From NCBI RefSeq assembly GCF_013408665.1, contig NZ_JACCCL010000001.1, positions 697,136-761,135 on the forward strand: a stretch of 64,000 nt of DNA. Reading direction: 5' to 3'. The translations under genes were made by a program, and so were the position numbers. The notes beneath the pieces were generated by a model, which had not been told where the DNA came from, searched no databases, and saw only the letters and a program-made list of their open reading frames with translations. The stretch's first letter is position 1; each line of letters starts with the position of its first letter. This DNA is from Sporosarcina sp. JAI121 (GTDB taxonomy: Bacteria > Bacillota > Bacilli > Bacillales_A > Planococcaceae). Shown here piece by piece: positions 28,512-37,522 of the stretch.

Positions 28512-29552
28512 ATGACAAAATTCAACGATACACTTTTGCGCGCTGCTAGAGGCGAGAAGATTGATCATACACCGGCTTGGTATATGAGGCAGGCAGGTCG
28601 TTCACAACCGGAATATTTGAAGATTAAGGAAAAGTATTCCCTTGAGGAAATTACACACCAGCCCGAATTATGTGCATATGTCACGAAACTTCCAGTCGAC
28701 CAGTACAATGTCGATGCAGCAATTCTATACAAAGATATTGTGACACCACTTCCAGGAATCGGAATCGACGTAAAAATCAAAGCAGGCGTCGGCCCGGTAA
28801 TCTCAAACCCGATTCGTACTGTACAAGATGTCTATAATCTCGGCGAATTATCACCGGAAGATGATATTCCTTTCGTTCTTGAAACGATAAAAATACTGAC
28901 GAAGGAACAATTGAATGTTCCGCTCATCGGATTTGCGGGAGCGCCATTCACACTTGCGAGTTATATGATTGAAGGCGGCCCTTCGAAAAGCTACAACTTG
29001 ACGAAATCATTCATGGTGTCTGAACCGGAGGCATGGTTTGCGCTGATGGACAAGCTTGCAGATATGACGATTACGTATATTACTGCACAAGTTAACGCGG
29101 GTGCAAGAGCGATTCAGATCTTTGATTCGTGGGTAGGGGCATTGAACGTTTCTGATTACCGAATCTTCATCAAACCGGTTATGACGCATATTTTCACGGA
29201 ACTGCGCAAATTGAACGTACCATTGATCACGTTCGGTGTCGGTGCAAGCCACTTGGCGAACGAATGGCATGACCTGCCTGTAGACGTTGTCGGACTCGAC
29301 TGGCGCTTATCCATCAAGGAAGCGGGAGAACGCGGTCTAACGAAGCCGCTGCAAGGTAATCTTGATCCTTCGCTACTGTTGGCAGATTGGAACATTATAG
29401 AAGAGCGTGCGAAAGTGATCATCGAGCAAGGCGTTGAGCACGGCAACCACATTTTCAATCTTGGACACGGTGTCTTCCCTGATGTGAAACCGGCAACTTT
29501 GAAAAAACTGACTGAATTTATCCATGAATATAGTGCACAGCTGCGTAAATAA
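28512..29552 (+). CDS. hemE: Uroporphyrinogen decarboxylase
   Basis: This 346-residue TIM-barrel enzyme converts uroporphyrinogen III to coproporphyrinogen III. The N-terminal signature [15 protein letters not shown] and the central [17 protein letters not shown] are diagnostic; [13 protein letters not shown] [12 protein letters not shown] is near the C-terminus. It is the first gene of hemE-hemH-hemY. The ribosome binding site is weak (AGTAGG). Confidence 0.97.
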   Translation: MTKFNDTLLRAARGEKIDHTPAWYMRQAGRSQPEYLKIKEKYSLEEITHQPELCAYVTKLPVDQYNVDAAILYKDIVTPLPGIGIDVKIKAGVGPVISNPIRTVQDVYNLGELSPEDDIPFVLETIKILTKEQLNVPLIGFAGAPFTLASYMIEGGPSKSYNLTKSFMVSEPEAWFALMDKLADMTITYITAQVNAGARAIQIFDSWVGALNVSDYRIFIKPVMTHIFTELRKLNVPLITFGVGASHLANEWHDLPVDVVGLDWRLSIKEAGERGLTKPLQGNLDPSLLLADWNIIEERAKVIIEQGVEHGNHIFNLGHGVFPDVKPATLKKLTEFIHEYSAQLRK

Positions 29553-29582
29553 CGTGCTGATCCAAACGAAGAGGTGAATGGA

Positions 29583-30512
29583 ATGGCGAAGAAAAAGATG
29601 GGACTTTTAGTGATGGCGTACGGGACACCGTACAAAGAAGAAGATATTGAACCGTATTACACGCATATCCGGCACGGCCGTCCGCCAGCACCGGAACAAT
29701 TGGAAGACCTCCGCAACCGTTACGAGGCGATCGGGGGGATTTCCCCGCTTGCGCGAATTACGGAAGATCAGGCAAATGCGCTTTGCAACCGTTTGAATGA
29801 AGTGCAGGACGACATCGAGTTCAACGTCTATATCGGATTGAAACATATTACGCCTTTCATTGAAGATGCAGTGGAAAAAATGCATGAAGACGGCATTACA
29901 GAAGCGGTTTCAATCGTACTTGCACCGCATTTCTCAACGTTTTCCGTCAAGTCGTATAACGGCCGGGCGAAAGAAGAGGCGGACAAGCACGGCATCGCCA
30001 TCACTTCAGTGGAAAGCTGGTACACACAGCCGAAATTCATTGAATTCTGGACCGATAAAGTGCGTAGGACGTTCGAAAGTATGAGCGAAGAAGAGCGGGC
30101 GGCGGCATGTCTGATAGTATCAGCGCATTCCTTGCCTGAAAAAATCATCGCAAGCGGCGATCCGTATCCGGAACAGCTAAAAGAGACCGCAGATTTGATA
30201 GCGGCTGCCGCGGGCGTGAAAAACTACGAACTAGGCTGGCAAAGTGCAGGGCAAACGCCTGAGCCATGGCTTGGTCCGGACGTTCAAGATTTGACGCGCG
30301 ACTTGCATAACGAAAAAGGCTATACGGCATTTGTCTATACACCGGTAGGATTCGTCTCCGACCATCTTGAGGTGCTGTTCGACAACGATTATGAATGTAA
30401 AGTTGTTTGTGATGAAATCGGTGCTTCTTATTACCGTCCGGAAATGCCGAATATCGATCCGCTCTTCATAGATGCAATGGTGGATGCGGTATTCGACAAG
30501 CTGAAGGCCTAA
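29583..30512 (+). CDS. hemH: Ferrochelatase (coproporphyrin type)
   Basis: This 309-residue chelatase inserts Fe2+ into the porphyrin; in monoderm bacteria the substrate is coproporphyrin III (CpfC). [19 protein letters not shown] starts the fold, SAHSLPEKI carries the conserved metal-site His, and [19 protein letters not shown] completes the site. GAGGTGAAT favours ATG 29583 over GTG 29574. It is the second gene of the operon, 30 bp after hemE. Confidence 0.96.
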   Translation: MAKKKMGLLVMAYGTPYKEEDIEPYYTHIRHGRPPAPEQLEDLRNRYEAIGGISPLARITEDQANALCNRLNEVQDDIEFNVYIGLKHITPFIEDAVEKMHEDGITEAVSIVLAPHFSTFSVKSYNGRAKEEADKHGIAITSVESWYTQPKFIEFWTDKVRRTFESMSEEERAAACLIVSAHSLPEKIIASGDPYPEQLKETADLIAAAAGVKNYELGWQSAGQTPEPWLGPDVQDLTRDLHNEKGYTAFVYTPVGFVSDHLEVLFDNDYECKVVCDEIGASYYRPEMPNIDPLFIDAMVDAVFDKLKA

Positions 30513-30530
30513 TACGATGGAAAGAAAGTG

Positions 30531-31967
30531 ATGAGGGACATGAACGGACAAAACAAGAAAGTCGTCATTGTCGGGGGAGGGATTACCGGTCTCTCCGCGG
30601 CATTTTATATGCAGAAAGAAGCGCGTGAAAAAGGACTCCCTCTGGATGTCATCCTGGTCGAAGCGTCAAACCGGCTCGGCGGCAAAATACAGACTGTGCG
30701 ACGTAATGGTTTTGTTATCGAGCGTGGTCCGGATTCATTTCTCATCCGGAAAAAAAGTATGGGTGTCCTTGCGGAAGACCTCGGAATCGAAGGGGAACTT
30801 GTAAAAAATGCGACTGGGCAGGCTTATATATTTGTAGGCGGCGAGCTTCATCCGATTCCGGGTGGTTCGGTCATGGGGATTCCTACAGAAATCGGTCCGT
30901 TCATAAAAACAGGACTGTTTTCATGGGCTGGAAAAATGCGTGCGGCAGGCGATTTCGTCCTCCCGCGCTCCAGCGTGAAAGGGGACCAGTCACTCGGCGG
31001 TTTTTTCCGGAGACGTTTTGGCGGGGAAGTCGTCGAGAACTTGATTGAACCGTTGCTATCAGGTGTTTACGCAGGCGATATCGACCATATGAGTCTGGAA
31101 TCGACATTTCCGCAGTTCTATTCAGTGGAAAAGAAACATCGGAGCCTCATTCTCGGCATGAAGAAAACAACACCGAAACAAGTACCGCAGAAGGATGGTC
31201 ACGGCGCGAAGAAAGAGGGCGTCTTCCACACATTCCGCAATGGGCTTGAAACAGTTGTAGAAGCAATCGAGGAACAGCTTGAACCGGGATCTGTCATGAA
31301 AGGTGTCCAAATCAATGCGATCGATGCACCTGGAACCGTCGGGGGAAAGACCGTTCTTGAAATGAATGACGGACGAAAAATCGAAGCGGATGCGGTCATT
31401 CTGACAACTGGACATGAGATGGCAGGTCGCTTGTTCGCTCCGCATGGCTTGTTGCAGGATTTAAGGGCAATACCGACAACTTCCGTTGCGACGATTGCAT
31501 TGGCTTTCCCAGAAGAGCATGTCGTGCAAGACAAAGAAGGCACGGGTTTCCTTGTTTCAAGAAGCAGTGATTATGCAATTACGGCGTGCACTTGGACGCA
31601 TCGTAAATGGCCAACGACAACGCCGGAAGGTAAAGTACTTATCCGGGCATTCGTAGGCCGGGTGGGCGATGAAGCGATAGTGGACTTGCCCGATGCCGAA
31701 ATTGAGAAAATCGTCCTTTCCGATCTCGGCAAAGTCATGAATATAACAGGTAAACCGGATTTCACGGTCATCACCCGCTGGAAAAAAGACCGGCCCCAAT
31801 ACCGAGTCGGTCATAAACAGCGGATTGCTGACGCGCGTGCGGAACTGAAATCGAAGTTCCCGCAAGTGAAATTAGCCGGCGCATCTTATAATGGCGTCGG
31901 GTTACCCGATTGCATCGATCAAGGAAGAGCCGCAGTGAAAGAGGTTCTTGAAGATCTATTTGACTGA
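30531..31967 (+). CDS. hemY: Coproporphyrinogen III oxidase (HemY/CgoX)
   Basis: This is a 478-residue FAD enzyme with the dinucleotide motif VVIVGGGITGLSAAFY at the N-terminus, then RLGGKIQTVRRNGFVIERGP, LIEPLLSGVYAGDID, TACTWTHRKWP and GVGLPDCIDQG. It oxidises coproporphyrinogen III in the coproporphyrin-dependent heme pathway. ATG 30531 and ATG 30540 are both possible; neither has ideal ribosome-binding-site spacing. No hemQ gene is in the window. Third gene of the operon. Confidence 0.95.
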   Translation: MRDMNGQNKKVVIVGGGITGLSAAFYMQKEAREKGLPLDVILVEASNRLGGKIQTVRRNGFVIERGPDSFLIRKKSMGVLAEDLGIEGELVKNATGQAYIFVGGELHPIPGGSVMGIPTEIGPFIKTGLFSWAGKMRAAGDFVLPRSSVKGDQSLGGFFRRRFGGEVVENLIEPLLSGVYAGDIDHMSLESTFPQFYSVEKKHRSLILGMKKTTPKQVPQKDGHGAKKEGVFHTFRNGLETVVEAIEEQLEPGSVMKGVQINAIDAPGTVGGKTVLEMNDGRKIEADAVILTTGHEMAGRLFAPHGLLQDLRAIPTTSVATIALAFPEEHVVQDKEGTGFLVSRSSDYAITACTWTHRKWPTTTPEGKVLIRAFVGRVGDEAIVDLPDAEIEKIVLSDLGKVMNITGKPDFTVITRWKKDRPQYRVGHKQRIADARAELKSKFPQVKLAGASYNGVGLPDCIDQGRAAVKEVLEDLFD

Positions 31968-31978
31968 TAATAGTGACA

Positions 31979-32013
31979 AAGCGTGTATTATGGATACCTC
32001 ATAATACACGCTT
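31979..32013 (+). terminator. Hairpin after hemEHY
   Basis: A near-perfect 13-bp stem (AAGCGTGTATTAT/ATAATACACGCTT) lies 12 bp after hemY. It lacks a U-tract, so termination is uncertain. Its 3' arm runs into the dispersed repeat. Confidence 0.5.
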
Positions 32014-32107
32014 CGGCGCTAGGGGATGCCTCCCGCCATAAGCCAGACAACTTCGTCGTCAGTCTTATGGCTTCGGCTACCCCTTTGAGACGCCTTCGCT
32101 GGTTTTC
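32011..32107 (+). repeat. Dispersed palindromic repeat, copy 1
   Basis: An element of about 95 bp: outer CGGCGCT...GACGCC and inner GCCATAAG...CTTATGGC arms fold into one long imperfect hairpin. A close copy lies at 50.94 kb and an inverted, more diverged copy at 53.74 kb. Confidence 0.85.
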
Positions 32108-32157
32108 CCCAAGTATATATAATGACCTAATTCATCAATACATGTTTTAAAGAGTAA

Positions 32158-32203
32158 AGGCGGTGTTTCCGTTCAGCATTGAACGGAAGCACCGCCTTTT
32201 TAT
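32158..32203 (+). terminator. Strong isolated intrinsic terminator
   Basis: A GGCGGTG-TTCCGTTCA stem with its complement is followed by TTTTTATATT. No gene ends just before it, so it may belong to a lost gene or end hemEHY readthrough. Confidence 0.85.
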
Positions 32204-32383
32204 ATTCGGATTTACTTACGGAGATAAAATACATAAGTTATTCTGTGGCCTCGCTTATGACAGGAAGCCTCCACATATAAGAAGAAGCGTGTATTATGTT
32301 CAATATGTAATCCAGTCTATAATTGCACCGTTTCTGTATCATAGCAACCCCGACGTGTTTGGTAAAACAGAGCAGGCGCCTTT

Positions 32384-32517
32384 CAGTGTCCAGTTGCTGT
32401 CGCAATTCGAAGGACGTAAATTGTGTCAGAACTGGACACCGGGTAGCCGAAGCGACAAGACTGGCGGTGGTTTTCCGCCTGGCTTATCGCAAGCCACTGA
32501 AAAAGTTTTTTTATAGT
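32384..32517 (+). repeat. Structured intergenic element with nested hairpins
   Basis: GTGTCCAGTT pairs with AACTGGACAC 34 bp later. Next GCGACAAG pairs with CTTATCGC around an inner GGCGG/CCGCC hairpin. The block ends in CACTGAAAAAGT, a 12-mer that recurs inverted at 32.67 kb. No ORF with a ribosome binding site was found. Confidence 0.6.
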
Positions 32518-32680
32518 AACAATTAGTTGATTGTAGTGCAGAGCGGCGACTCCGGCGGGAACAGCGCGAGCTGAAGACCCCGCAGGAACGCAGTGACGAG
32601 GAGGCTGAAGCCGTGCCCGCGGAAAGCGTCCGCTCGGAACGGAAATCAACGGGATTGAAGGAAATCGGACTTTTTCAGTG
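32495..32680. mobile_element. MITE-like block bounded by 12-bp inverted repeats
   Basis: CACTGAAAAAGT and its exact reverse complement ACTTTTTCAGTG flank this block. The ends remind me of Bacillaceae IS1182-type remnants, but there is no transposase, and target duplications were not established. The interior is mostly the GC-rich repeat listed separately. Confidence 0.45.
32532..32650 (+). repeat. GC-rich Bacillales-type intergenic repeat
   Basis: The block containing GAGCGGCGACTCCGGCGGGA, CAGCGCGAGCTGAAGACCCC and GAGGAGGCTGAAGCC is one I recognise as recurring between genes in many Bacillaceae and Planococcaceae. It is GC-rich compared with its surroundings and self-complementary in parts (CCCGCAGG, CCGCGG). 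Function is unknown to me. Confidence 0.65.
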
Positions 32681-32756
32681 CCCTCGCTTATCGCGGGAGG
32701 TATTCGCGAGCGTCGAAGCATGTAGTGTGAAATCTTTAATTCGTCCTTTATATACA

Positions 32757-32790
32757 ACGAAAAATCCGCCCTCGGGTGGATTTTTTTGTT
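32757..32790 (+). terminator. Intrinsic terminator upstream of the GDPD gene
   Basis: AAAATCCGCCC-TCG-GGTGGATTTTTTT. Confidence 0.85.
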
Positions 32791-32841
32791 GGAAAAAGGG
32801 TATAGACGACATATAGAGGTTTATTGAAAAGAGGAATAGAG

Positions 32842-33705
32842 ATGAGAAGATTTACATGGGGAATAATTTTAGGTGTTGTGCTAGTGTTGACTGCCTGTGG
32901 AAAAGAGGAGTCGGAAGGTGGATTGATGCCAAGTGAAGATTTCCTTGTTATCGCACATCGCGGTGCATCGGCATATGTACCGGAAAACACGCTGGCATCA
33001 TATGGTTTGGCAGAAGAACTTGATGCCAACTACATCGAGCTAGATATACATCTGACGAAAGACGGCCAACTTGCGGTTATGCATGATGCAGACGTATCTG
33101 GTACGACAGAAGCTAACGGGAAAATCAGTGAATTCACACTTGCAGAGTTGAAGGAGCTATCCGCGAACTTTCGGCATGATGACAAGGAGAAAAAAACCGT
33201 AAATGGCCCATCTGAAGATTATGCAGTACCTACGCTGGGCGAAGTGTTCGGTCAATTCGGAGATAATATGAATTTCATCATCGAATTGAAAGACCCGAAA
33301 GACTATCCCGGAATCGAAGAAAAATTGGTGGATGCATTGAAGGAGCACGATATGATCGGCTTCGATGAGAATAAACATCCGAAAGTGGCTATCCAGTCAT
33401 TCAGTGAAAAAGGATTAAAACGTGTTCATGAATTAAATCAGGATATCCCGCTGTTAAAACTCATTTCATTTGATGAAGATGAAGTGGCGAAACTATCGAA
33501 GAAAGAACTGGATGATTTGTCGACGTACGCATCGGGAATCGGCGTCAGTTTTGAAGCCTTGCGGGTGCCTTTCATAAAGGAAATGCATGATAAAGGACTC
33601 GCCGTCTACGCATACACGATCATAGATGCTGAAACCGCATTGAAAATGAAGGCAATCGGGGCGAATGGCATCCACACGGATCGTCCGGATATTTTGGGCG
33701 AATAA
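32842..33705 (+). CDS. Glycerophosphodiester phosphodiesterase lipoprotein
   Basis: The 287-residue lipoprotein (lipobox VLTAC) has a GDPD TIM-barrel. IAHRGASAYVPENTLASY carries the catalytic His/Arg and Glu, YIELDIHLTKDGQLAVMHD the metal-binding Glu/Asp and second His, and IIELKDP and NGIHTDRPDIL follow. It hydrolyses glycerophosphodiesters to glycerol-3-phosphate, outside the membrane. AGAGGAAT before ATG sets the start; an upstream in-frame ATG-like start is not needed. Confidence 0.93.
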   Translation: MRRFTWGIILGVVLVLTACGKEESEGGLMPSEDFLVIAHRGASAYVPENTLASYGLAEELDANYIELDIHLTKDGQLAVMHDADVSGTTEANGKISEFTLAELKELSANFRHDDKEKKTVNGPSEDYAVPTLGEVFGQFGDNMNFIIELKDPKDYPGIEEKLVDALKEHDMIGFDENKHPKVAIQSFSEKGLKRVHELNQDIPLLKLISFDEDEVAKLSKKELDDLSTYASGIGVSFEALRVPFIKEMHDKGLAVYAYTIIDAETALKMKAIGANGIHTDRPDILGE

Positions 33706-33733
33706 AGTACCGTAAAGAATAGTAGTGTCACAC

Positions 33734-33775
33734 TAAAAAACAGTCGGGGAATATAGATTCCTCGGCTGTTTTTTA
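33734..33775 (+). terminator. Terminator of the GDPD gene
   Basis: AAAAAACAGTCGGGGAAT pairs with ATTCCTCGGCTGTTTTTT; bidirectional, also serving the minus-strand yhfH genes. Confidence 0.9.
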
Positions 33776-33776
33776 G

Positions 33777-33902
33777 TTATAGGATATTGCAAGAGTCACA
33801 TTTGTTACCGTAGCATTCATGCTGCTCTTCGATTTCATTTCCGCATGATGTACAAACTTTAGCAGGTAAGTTTTTGAAAAACTCGATGATGTTTACTAGC
33901 AT
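33777..33902 (-). CDS. yhfH: YhfH-like zinc-ribbon microprotein, copy 1
   Basis: The 41-residue protein begins MLVNIIEFFKNLPAKVCTSC and ends ECYGNKCDSCNIL. Four Cys in two CxxC pairs (positions 17/20 and 35/38) form a likely zinc ribbon. It matches the small Bacillus YhfH family of unknown role, encoded near lplJ in B. subtilis as here. GGAGAATGAGCC lies before ATG. It is too short for most gene finders. Confidence 0.8.
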   Translation of the reverse strand: MLVNIIEFFKNLPAKVCTSCGNEIEEQHECYGNKCDSCNIL

Positions 33903-33981
33903 GGCTCATTCTCCTTTTTTTTCGACTGTTTTAGTACTAAAGTTTACTTATTTGTTGTAGTAATACAGAGTTGGAAAAAAA

Positions 33982-34107
33982 TCACAGCATATTGCAGTTA
34001 TCACATTTGTTGCCGTAGCACTCATGCTGTTCTTCGATTTCATTTCCGCATGATGTACAGATTTTAGCAGGTAAGTTTTTGAAGAATTCGATGACGTTTT
34101 CAAGCAT
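33982..34107 (-). CDS. YhfH-like zinc-ribbon microprotein, copy 2
   Basis: The 41 residues begin MLENVIEFFKNLPAKICTSC, with the same two CxxC pairs and the ending DNCNML. It is about 90% identical to its neighbours, so it arose by tandem duplication. GGAGGAGAAT precedes the start. Confidence 0.8.
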   Translation of the reverse strand: MLENVIEFFKNLPAKICTSCGNEIEEQHECYGNKCDNCNML

Positions 34108-34188
34108 TGCATATTCTCCTCCTTTTTCAACTGTGGTAGTACTAAAGTTAATTTTACTATTGTAATAGTACAGGGTTAGTAAAAAAAA

Positions 34189-34314
34189 TCACAACATATT
34201 GCAGTTATCACATTTGTTGCCGTAGCATTCATGCTGTTCTTCGATTTCATTTCCACAATCTGTACAAATTTTAGCGGGAAGATTCTTGAAAAACTCTATG
34301 ACATTTTCAATCAT
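34189..34314 (-). CDS. YhfH-like zinc-ribbon microprotein, copy 3
   Basis: The 41 residues begin MIENVIEFFKNLPAKICTDC, with CxxC pairs conserved. It differs from copy 2 mainly by I2 and D19. AAAGGAGAGAAT precedes the start. It is the promoter-proximal copy, divergent from lplJ. Confidence 0.8.
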   Translation of the reverse strand: MIENVIEFFKNLPAKICTDCGNEIEEQHECYGNKCDNCNML

Positions 34315-34490
34315 ATTTTAATTCTCTCCTTTCCGTTTGTACTATAACGAGTTCTGTTATTAGTAGTGTATTATAACAGGGGATAGATTGTCAAGGTATT
34401 TTACACTTTATTCTGAAAAGTTCAAAGTGAGGTCATCTCCCCGCAAAAATGATAAAATAGGCAAGAAGCTATTTATAGGGAGCGATAACT

Positions 34491-35483
34491 ATGTATTTCA
34501 TTGACAATAAAGGGATTACAGATCCGCACATCAACTTGGCGATAGAGGAGTACGTCCTTAAGAATATGGATATCGACAAAGATTCGTTTTTACTGTTCTA
34601 TATTAACGAGCCATCCATCATTGTCGGTAAAAACCAGAATACGATTGAAGAAATTGATACGGAATATGTGGAGGCAAATGGTATACATATCGTGCGCCGG
34701 CTATCCGGCGGGGGCGCAGTGTACCATGATTTGGGCAACTTGAATTACAGCTTCCTTACGAAAGACGACGGCGAATCGTTCCGCAACTTCAAAAAGGTGA
34801 CGGAACCTGTTGTTCAGGCGCTCGCGGAAATGGGTGTTCAAGCGGAACTGCTCGGCCGGAACGACATTCTTGTCGAGGGACGTAAAGTTTCGGGCAATGC
34901 ACAGTTTTCAACGAATGGCCGTATGTTCAGCCACGGAACGCTCATGTTTGACACTGAAATCGAGCGGGTCGTTTCAGCGTTGAAAGTGCGAAAAGATAAA
35001 ATTGAATCCAAAGGCATCAAATCGATCCGCAGCCGTGTCGCGAATATTTCCGAATTCCTCGAGGAACCAATGACGATTGAACAGTTCCGGATGGAAATAC
35101 TGAAATCGATTTTCGGCGGGGAAGAAAAAATCCAGTATTTTGAGCTGACGGATGAAGATTGGGACAACATCCGTAAACTATCCGCGGAACGGTATGCGAA
35201 CTGGGATTGGAATTACGGCAAATCACCGAAATTCAACATGCAGCACTCACACAGATTCCCGGTAGGCGGCATCGATGTCCGAATTCACGTGAAGAAAGGC
35301 ATCATGGAAGACGTCAACATTTTCGGCGACTTTTTCGGGGTCGGAGAAGTGGCGGTCATCGAAGAAAGCTTGAAAGGCGTCCAGTATGAAAGACAGGCGA
35401 TCAGTGAAGCACTTGCACCGCTTGACATTCCGACATACCTGGGTGGCATAACGAAAGAAGAGTTCCTGCAATTGATTTATTGA
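34491..35483 (+). CDS. lplJ: Lipoate-protein ligase
   Basis: The 330-residue LplA-type ligase attaches lipoate to E2 and GcvH domains using ATP. RRLSGGGAVYHDLGNLNYS is the lipoate-AMP binding loop, and VSGNAQF and SHGTLMFD follow. A C-terminal accessory domain lies at about 250-330. AGGGAG precedes ATG. Its position beside yhfH and, further on, lcfB mirrors B. subtilis. Confidence 0.95.
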   Translation: MYFIDNKGITDPHINLAIEEYVLKNMDIDKDSFLLFYINEPSIIVGKNQNTIEEIDTEYVEANGIHIVRRLSGGGAVYHDLGNLNYSFLTKDDGESFRNFKKVTEPVVQALAEMGVQAELLGRNDILVEGRKVSGNAQFSTNGRMFSHGTLMFDTEIERVVSALKVRKDKIESKGIKSIRSRVANISEFLEEPMTIEQFRMEILKSIFGGEEKIQYFELTDEDWDNIRKLSAERYANWDWNYGKSPKFNMQHSHRFPVGGIDVRIHVKKGIMEDVNIFGDFFGVGEVAVIEESLKGVQYERQAISEALAPLDIPTYLGGITKEEFLQLIY

Positions 35484-35489
35484 TGTAAA

Positions 35490-35523
35490 CAGAAGCCTGG
35501 CGAGACGTCGGGCTTTTTTTCTT
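35490..35523 (+). terminator. Terminator of lplJ
   Basis: An imperfect AAGCCTGGCGA/TCGGGCTT hairpin is followed by TTTTTTTC. Confidence 0.6.
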
Positions 35524-35552
35524 TGGAATAAATTCTAGGCGTAAGAATAACG

Positions 35553-35700
35553 AGATTGAACGACCATATAAGCTGGTGGACCGACTGTATAAGTTGTGTG
35601 AGCGACCATAAAGCTTAGGTGACCGATCATATAGCTTGCCTGACCGACCATAGCGTTTGCGCGACCGACCATATCCCCCAGCCAACCGACCATATCTCCC
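35553..35700. repeat. 21-bp repeat array 4 (7 units)
   Basis: Seven units of 21 bp with core GACCGACCATAT and variable linkers lie between the lplJ terminator and the response-regulator gene. The core is the reverse complement of the array 5 core and shares CCGAC with array 1. The in-frame extension of the response regulator through it is an artefact. Confidence 0.85.
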
Positions 35701-35768
35701 AAAAATCTTCCAACCGCGTGACCCATTTTTACGCTATAATGAAAGGAAGTGTGAAAGGGGAATGCCCG

Positions 35769-36473
35769 ATGGAAAACCACCGTATATTCATCGTTGAAGA
35801 TGACAAGAAAATCGCACAACTATTAGCGGATACACTGAGGAAATACCAATACGACGTTGCAATCGTCGAAGATTTTGACCGGGTGACAGAAGAAAGCCTC
35901 GCATTCAATCCGCATCTCATTCTGCTAGACATTAATCTGCCTTCTTATGACGGTTATTATTGGTGCCGTCAACTTCGTCAACATACTATGTGTCCTATCC
36001 TATTCATTTCCGCGCGATCAGGTGACATGGATCAGGTATTTGCGCTGGAAAATGGCGGCGATGATTTCATCACGAAACCTTTCCATTATGAAATCGTCCT
36101 TGCCAAAATAAGAAGCCATCTGCGCAGAACGTTTGGCGAATATGCTCCGAATCAATCCGAACGCACCGTGAAAATCGGGGCGTTGACATTATACATTGAA
36201 CGGATGGAACTGCATGTCCGGGAAAATATCGTGCCGCTTCAGAAAAAGGAGTGCGTCATCCTTGAACTGCTGATGGATGCGTCACCGAAAGTTGTGTCCA
36301 GGGAAAATTTACTTGAAGAACTATGGGACGACCAGTCCTTTGTCGATGAAAACACGTTGAACGTTAATATGACCCGGGTGCGGAAAAAGCTGGCCGATTA
36401 TGGTGTTACATCTACCATTGAAACGGTGCGCGGTGCCGGTTACCGGTTCTTACCCGATCCGGAAGAGTCATGA
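35769..36473 (+). CDS. BceR-like response regulator
   Basis: This is a 234-residue OmpR/PhoB-type regulator. The receiver (IFIVEDDKKIAQLLADTL, Asp in LILLDINLP, Lys in DFITKPFHY) is followed by a winged helix (SRENLLEELWDDQSFVDENT, TVRGAGYRF). AAAGGGG lies 9 bp before ATG. It is the first gene of a four-gene overlapping module with a short-loop kinase and a Bce-type ABC transporter, so it probably controls peptide-antibiotic resistance. Confidence 0.92.
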   Translation: MENHRIFIVEDDKKIAQLLADTLRKYQYDVAIVEDFDRVTEESLAFNPHLILLDINLPSYDGYYWCRQLRQHTMCPILFISARSGDMDQVFALENGGDDFITKPFHYEIVLAKIRSHLRRTFGEYAPNQSERTVKIGALTLYIERMELHVRENIVPLQKKECVILELLMDASPKVVSRENLLEELWDDQSFVDENTLNVNMTRVRKKLADYGVTSTIETVRGAGYRFLPDPEES

Positions 36474-37522
36474 AGAAGCTGATATTGTTCCTGAAAGACC
36501 ATGTGTCATTCCTTATATTTCAGGGGGTTCTCATTCTATTCATGATGTTCATCTACTGGCTGGATGGTTTCCGTAATTTCAATACCGCTGTCTACACGAT
36601 TTGCATGAGTATGCTGTTGACCGGCGGTTATCTGTTGGGGAAATTCATTTTGCGGCGTTCGTTTTATGATGCGATTACGCGTAAGCCGGAAAAGATGGAA
36701 GACGCTTTAATCCGCCATGCGCAAGGTCCGGAACATCGGCAAACAACTGAATTTACACGTGAATTGTACAAACTGTACCAAAATGAAGTGCAACGGCTGT
36801 ATGCAGCTCAGCACCGCCAGCTCCATTTCATGAACCAGTGGGTGCACCAGATGAAAACGCCGATTTCTGTCATGGGGCTTCTGCTGCAGGAGAGAGATGA
36901 TTTGGATAGGAATAGCCTAACTGAGGAAGTCGATAAAATACGGCGGGGGCTCGATTCTGTACTAGTCAATGCACGGCTTGAAACGTTTGAACAAGATATG
37001 CAGATTGAACGGGTCGGCCTGAAAAAATTAGTACAGGAAATCGTGACGGAGCATAAACGGCTGTTCATCACAAATCGTGTATTCCCGGTGATTTCAATCG
37101 ATGAGAGCTTTCACGTTGCCACAGATGTGAAGTGGATGAAAACTGTCATTGGGCAGTTCATTACCAATGCTGTGAAATATACATTCGATGAAGGAAAGAA
37201 AGTTTATTTAACCGCGGAATGTACAGGGCAGGGACTGAAACTTGCAATCCGCGATGAAGGAATCGGGATCCCGTCCTCAGACTTGAACCGCGTGACAAAA
37301 GCGTTCTTCACCGGTGAAAACGGCCGGTTAACGGGTGAATCGACAGGAATGGGACTTTATATTGCGTCAGAAGTATGTAATCGACTTGGTCATCCGTTAT
37401 CAATTGAATCGGAGAAAGGAATCGGGACGACGGTGACTGTACTGTTTGAAAATGGAGAGGCGGGTGAGAAGGATGAAGGGGAACTCAATCGTGGAACTGG
37501 CAGAAGTGACGAAGATCTATGA
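36470..37522 (+). CDS. BceS-like intramembrane-sensing histidine kinase
   Basis: The 350-residue kinase has two membrane helices (about 15-30 and 38-57) joined by a very short loop. It lacks an extracellular sensor, typical of kinases that sense through their ABC transporter. HisKA has the phospho-His in QWVHQMKTPISVMGL; HATPase has GQFITNAVKYT, IRDEGIGIP and STGMGLYIA. ATGA overlap with the regulator gene indicates translational coupling. Confidence 0.92.
   Translation: MKKLILFLKDHVSFLIFQGVLILFMMFIYWLDGFRNFNTAVYTICMSMLLTGGYLLGKFILRRSFYDAITRKPEKMEDALIRHAQGPEHRQTTEFTRELYKLYQNEVQRLYAAQHRQLHFMNQWVHQMKTPISVMGLLLQERDDLDRNSLTEEVDKIRRGLDSVLVNARLETFEQDMQIERVGLKKLVQEIVTEHKRLFITNRVFPVISIDESFHVATDVKWMKTVIGQFITNAVKYTFDEGKKVYLTAECTGQGLKLAIRDEGIGIPSSDLNRVTKAFFTGENGRLTGESTGMGLYIASEVCNRLGHPLSIESEKGIGTTVTVLFENGEAGEKDEGELNRGTGRSDEDL

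Noticed and set aside
30568-30804. 78-codon frame inside hemY
   Set aside because: A shadow of the hemY coding frame, without its own start signals.
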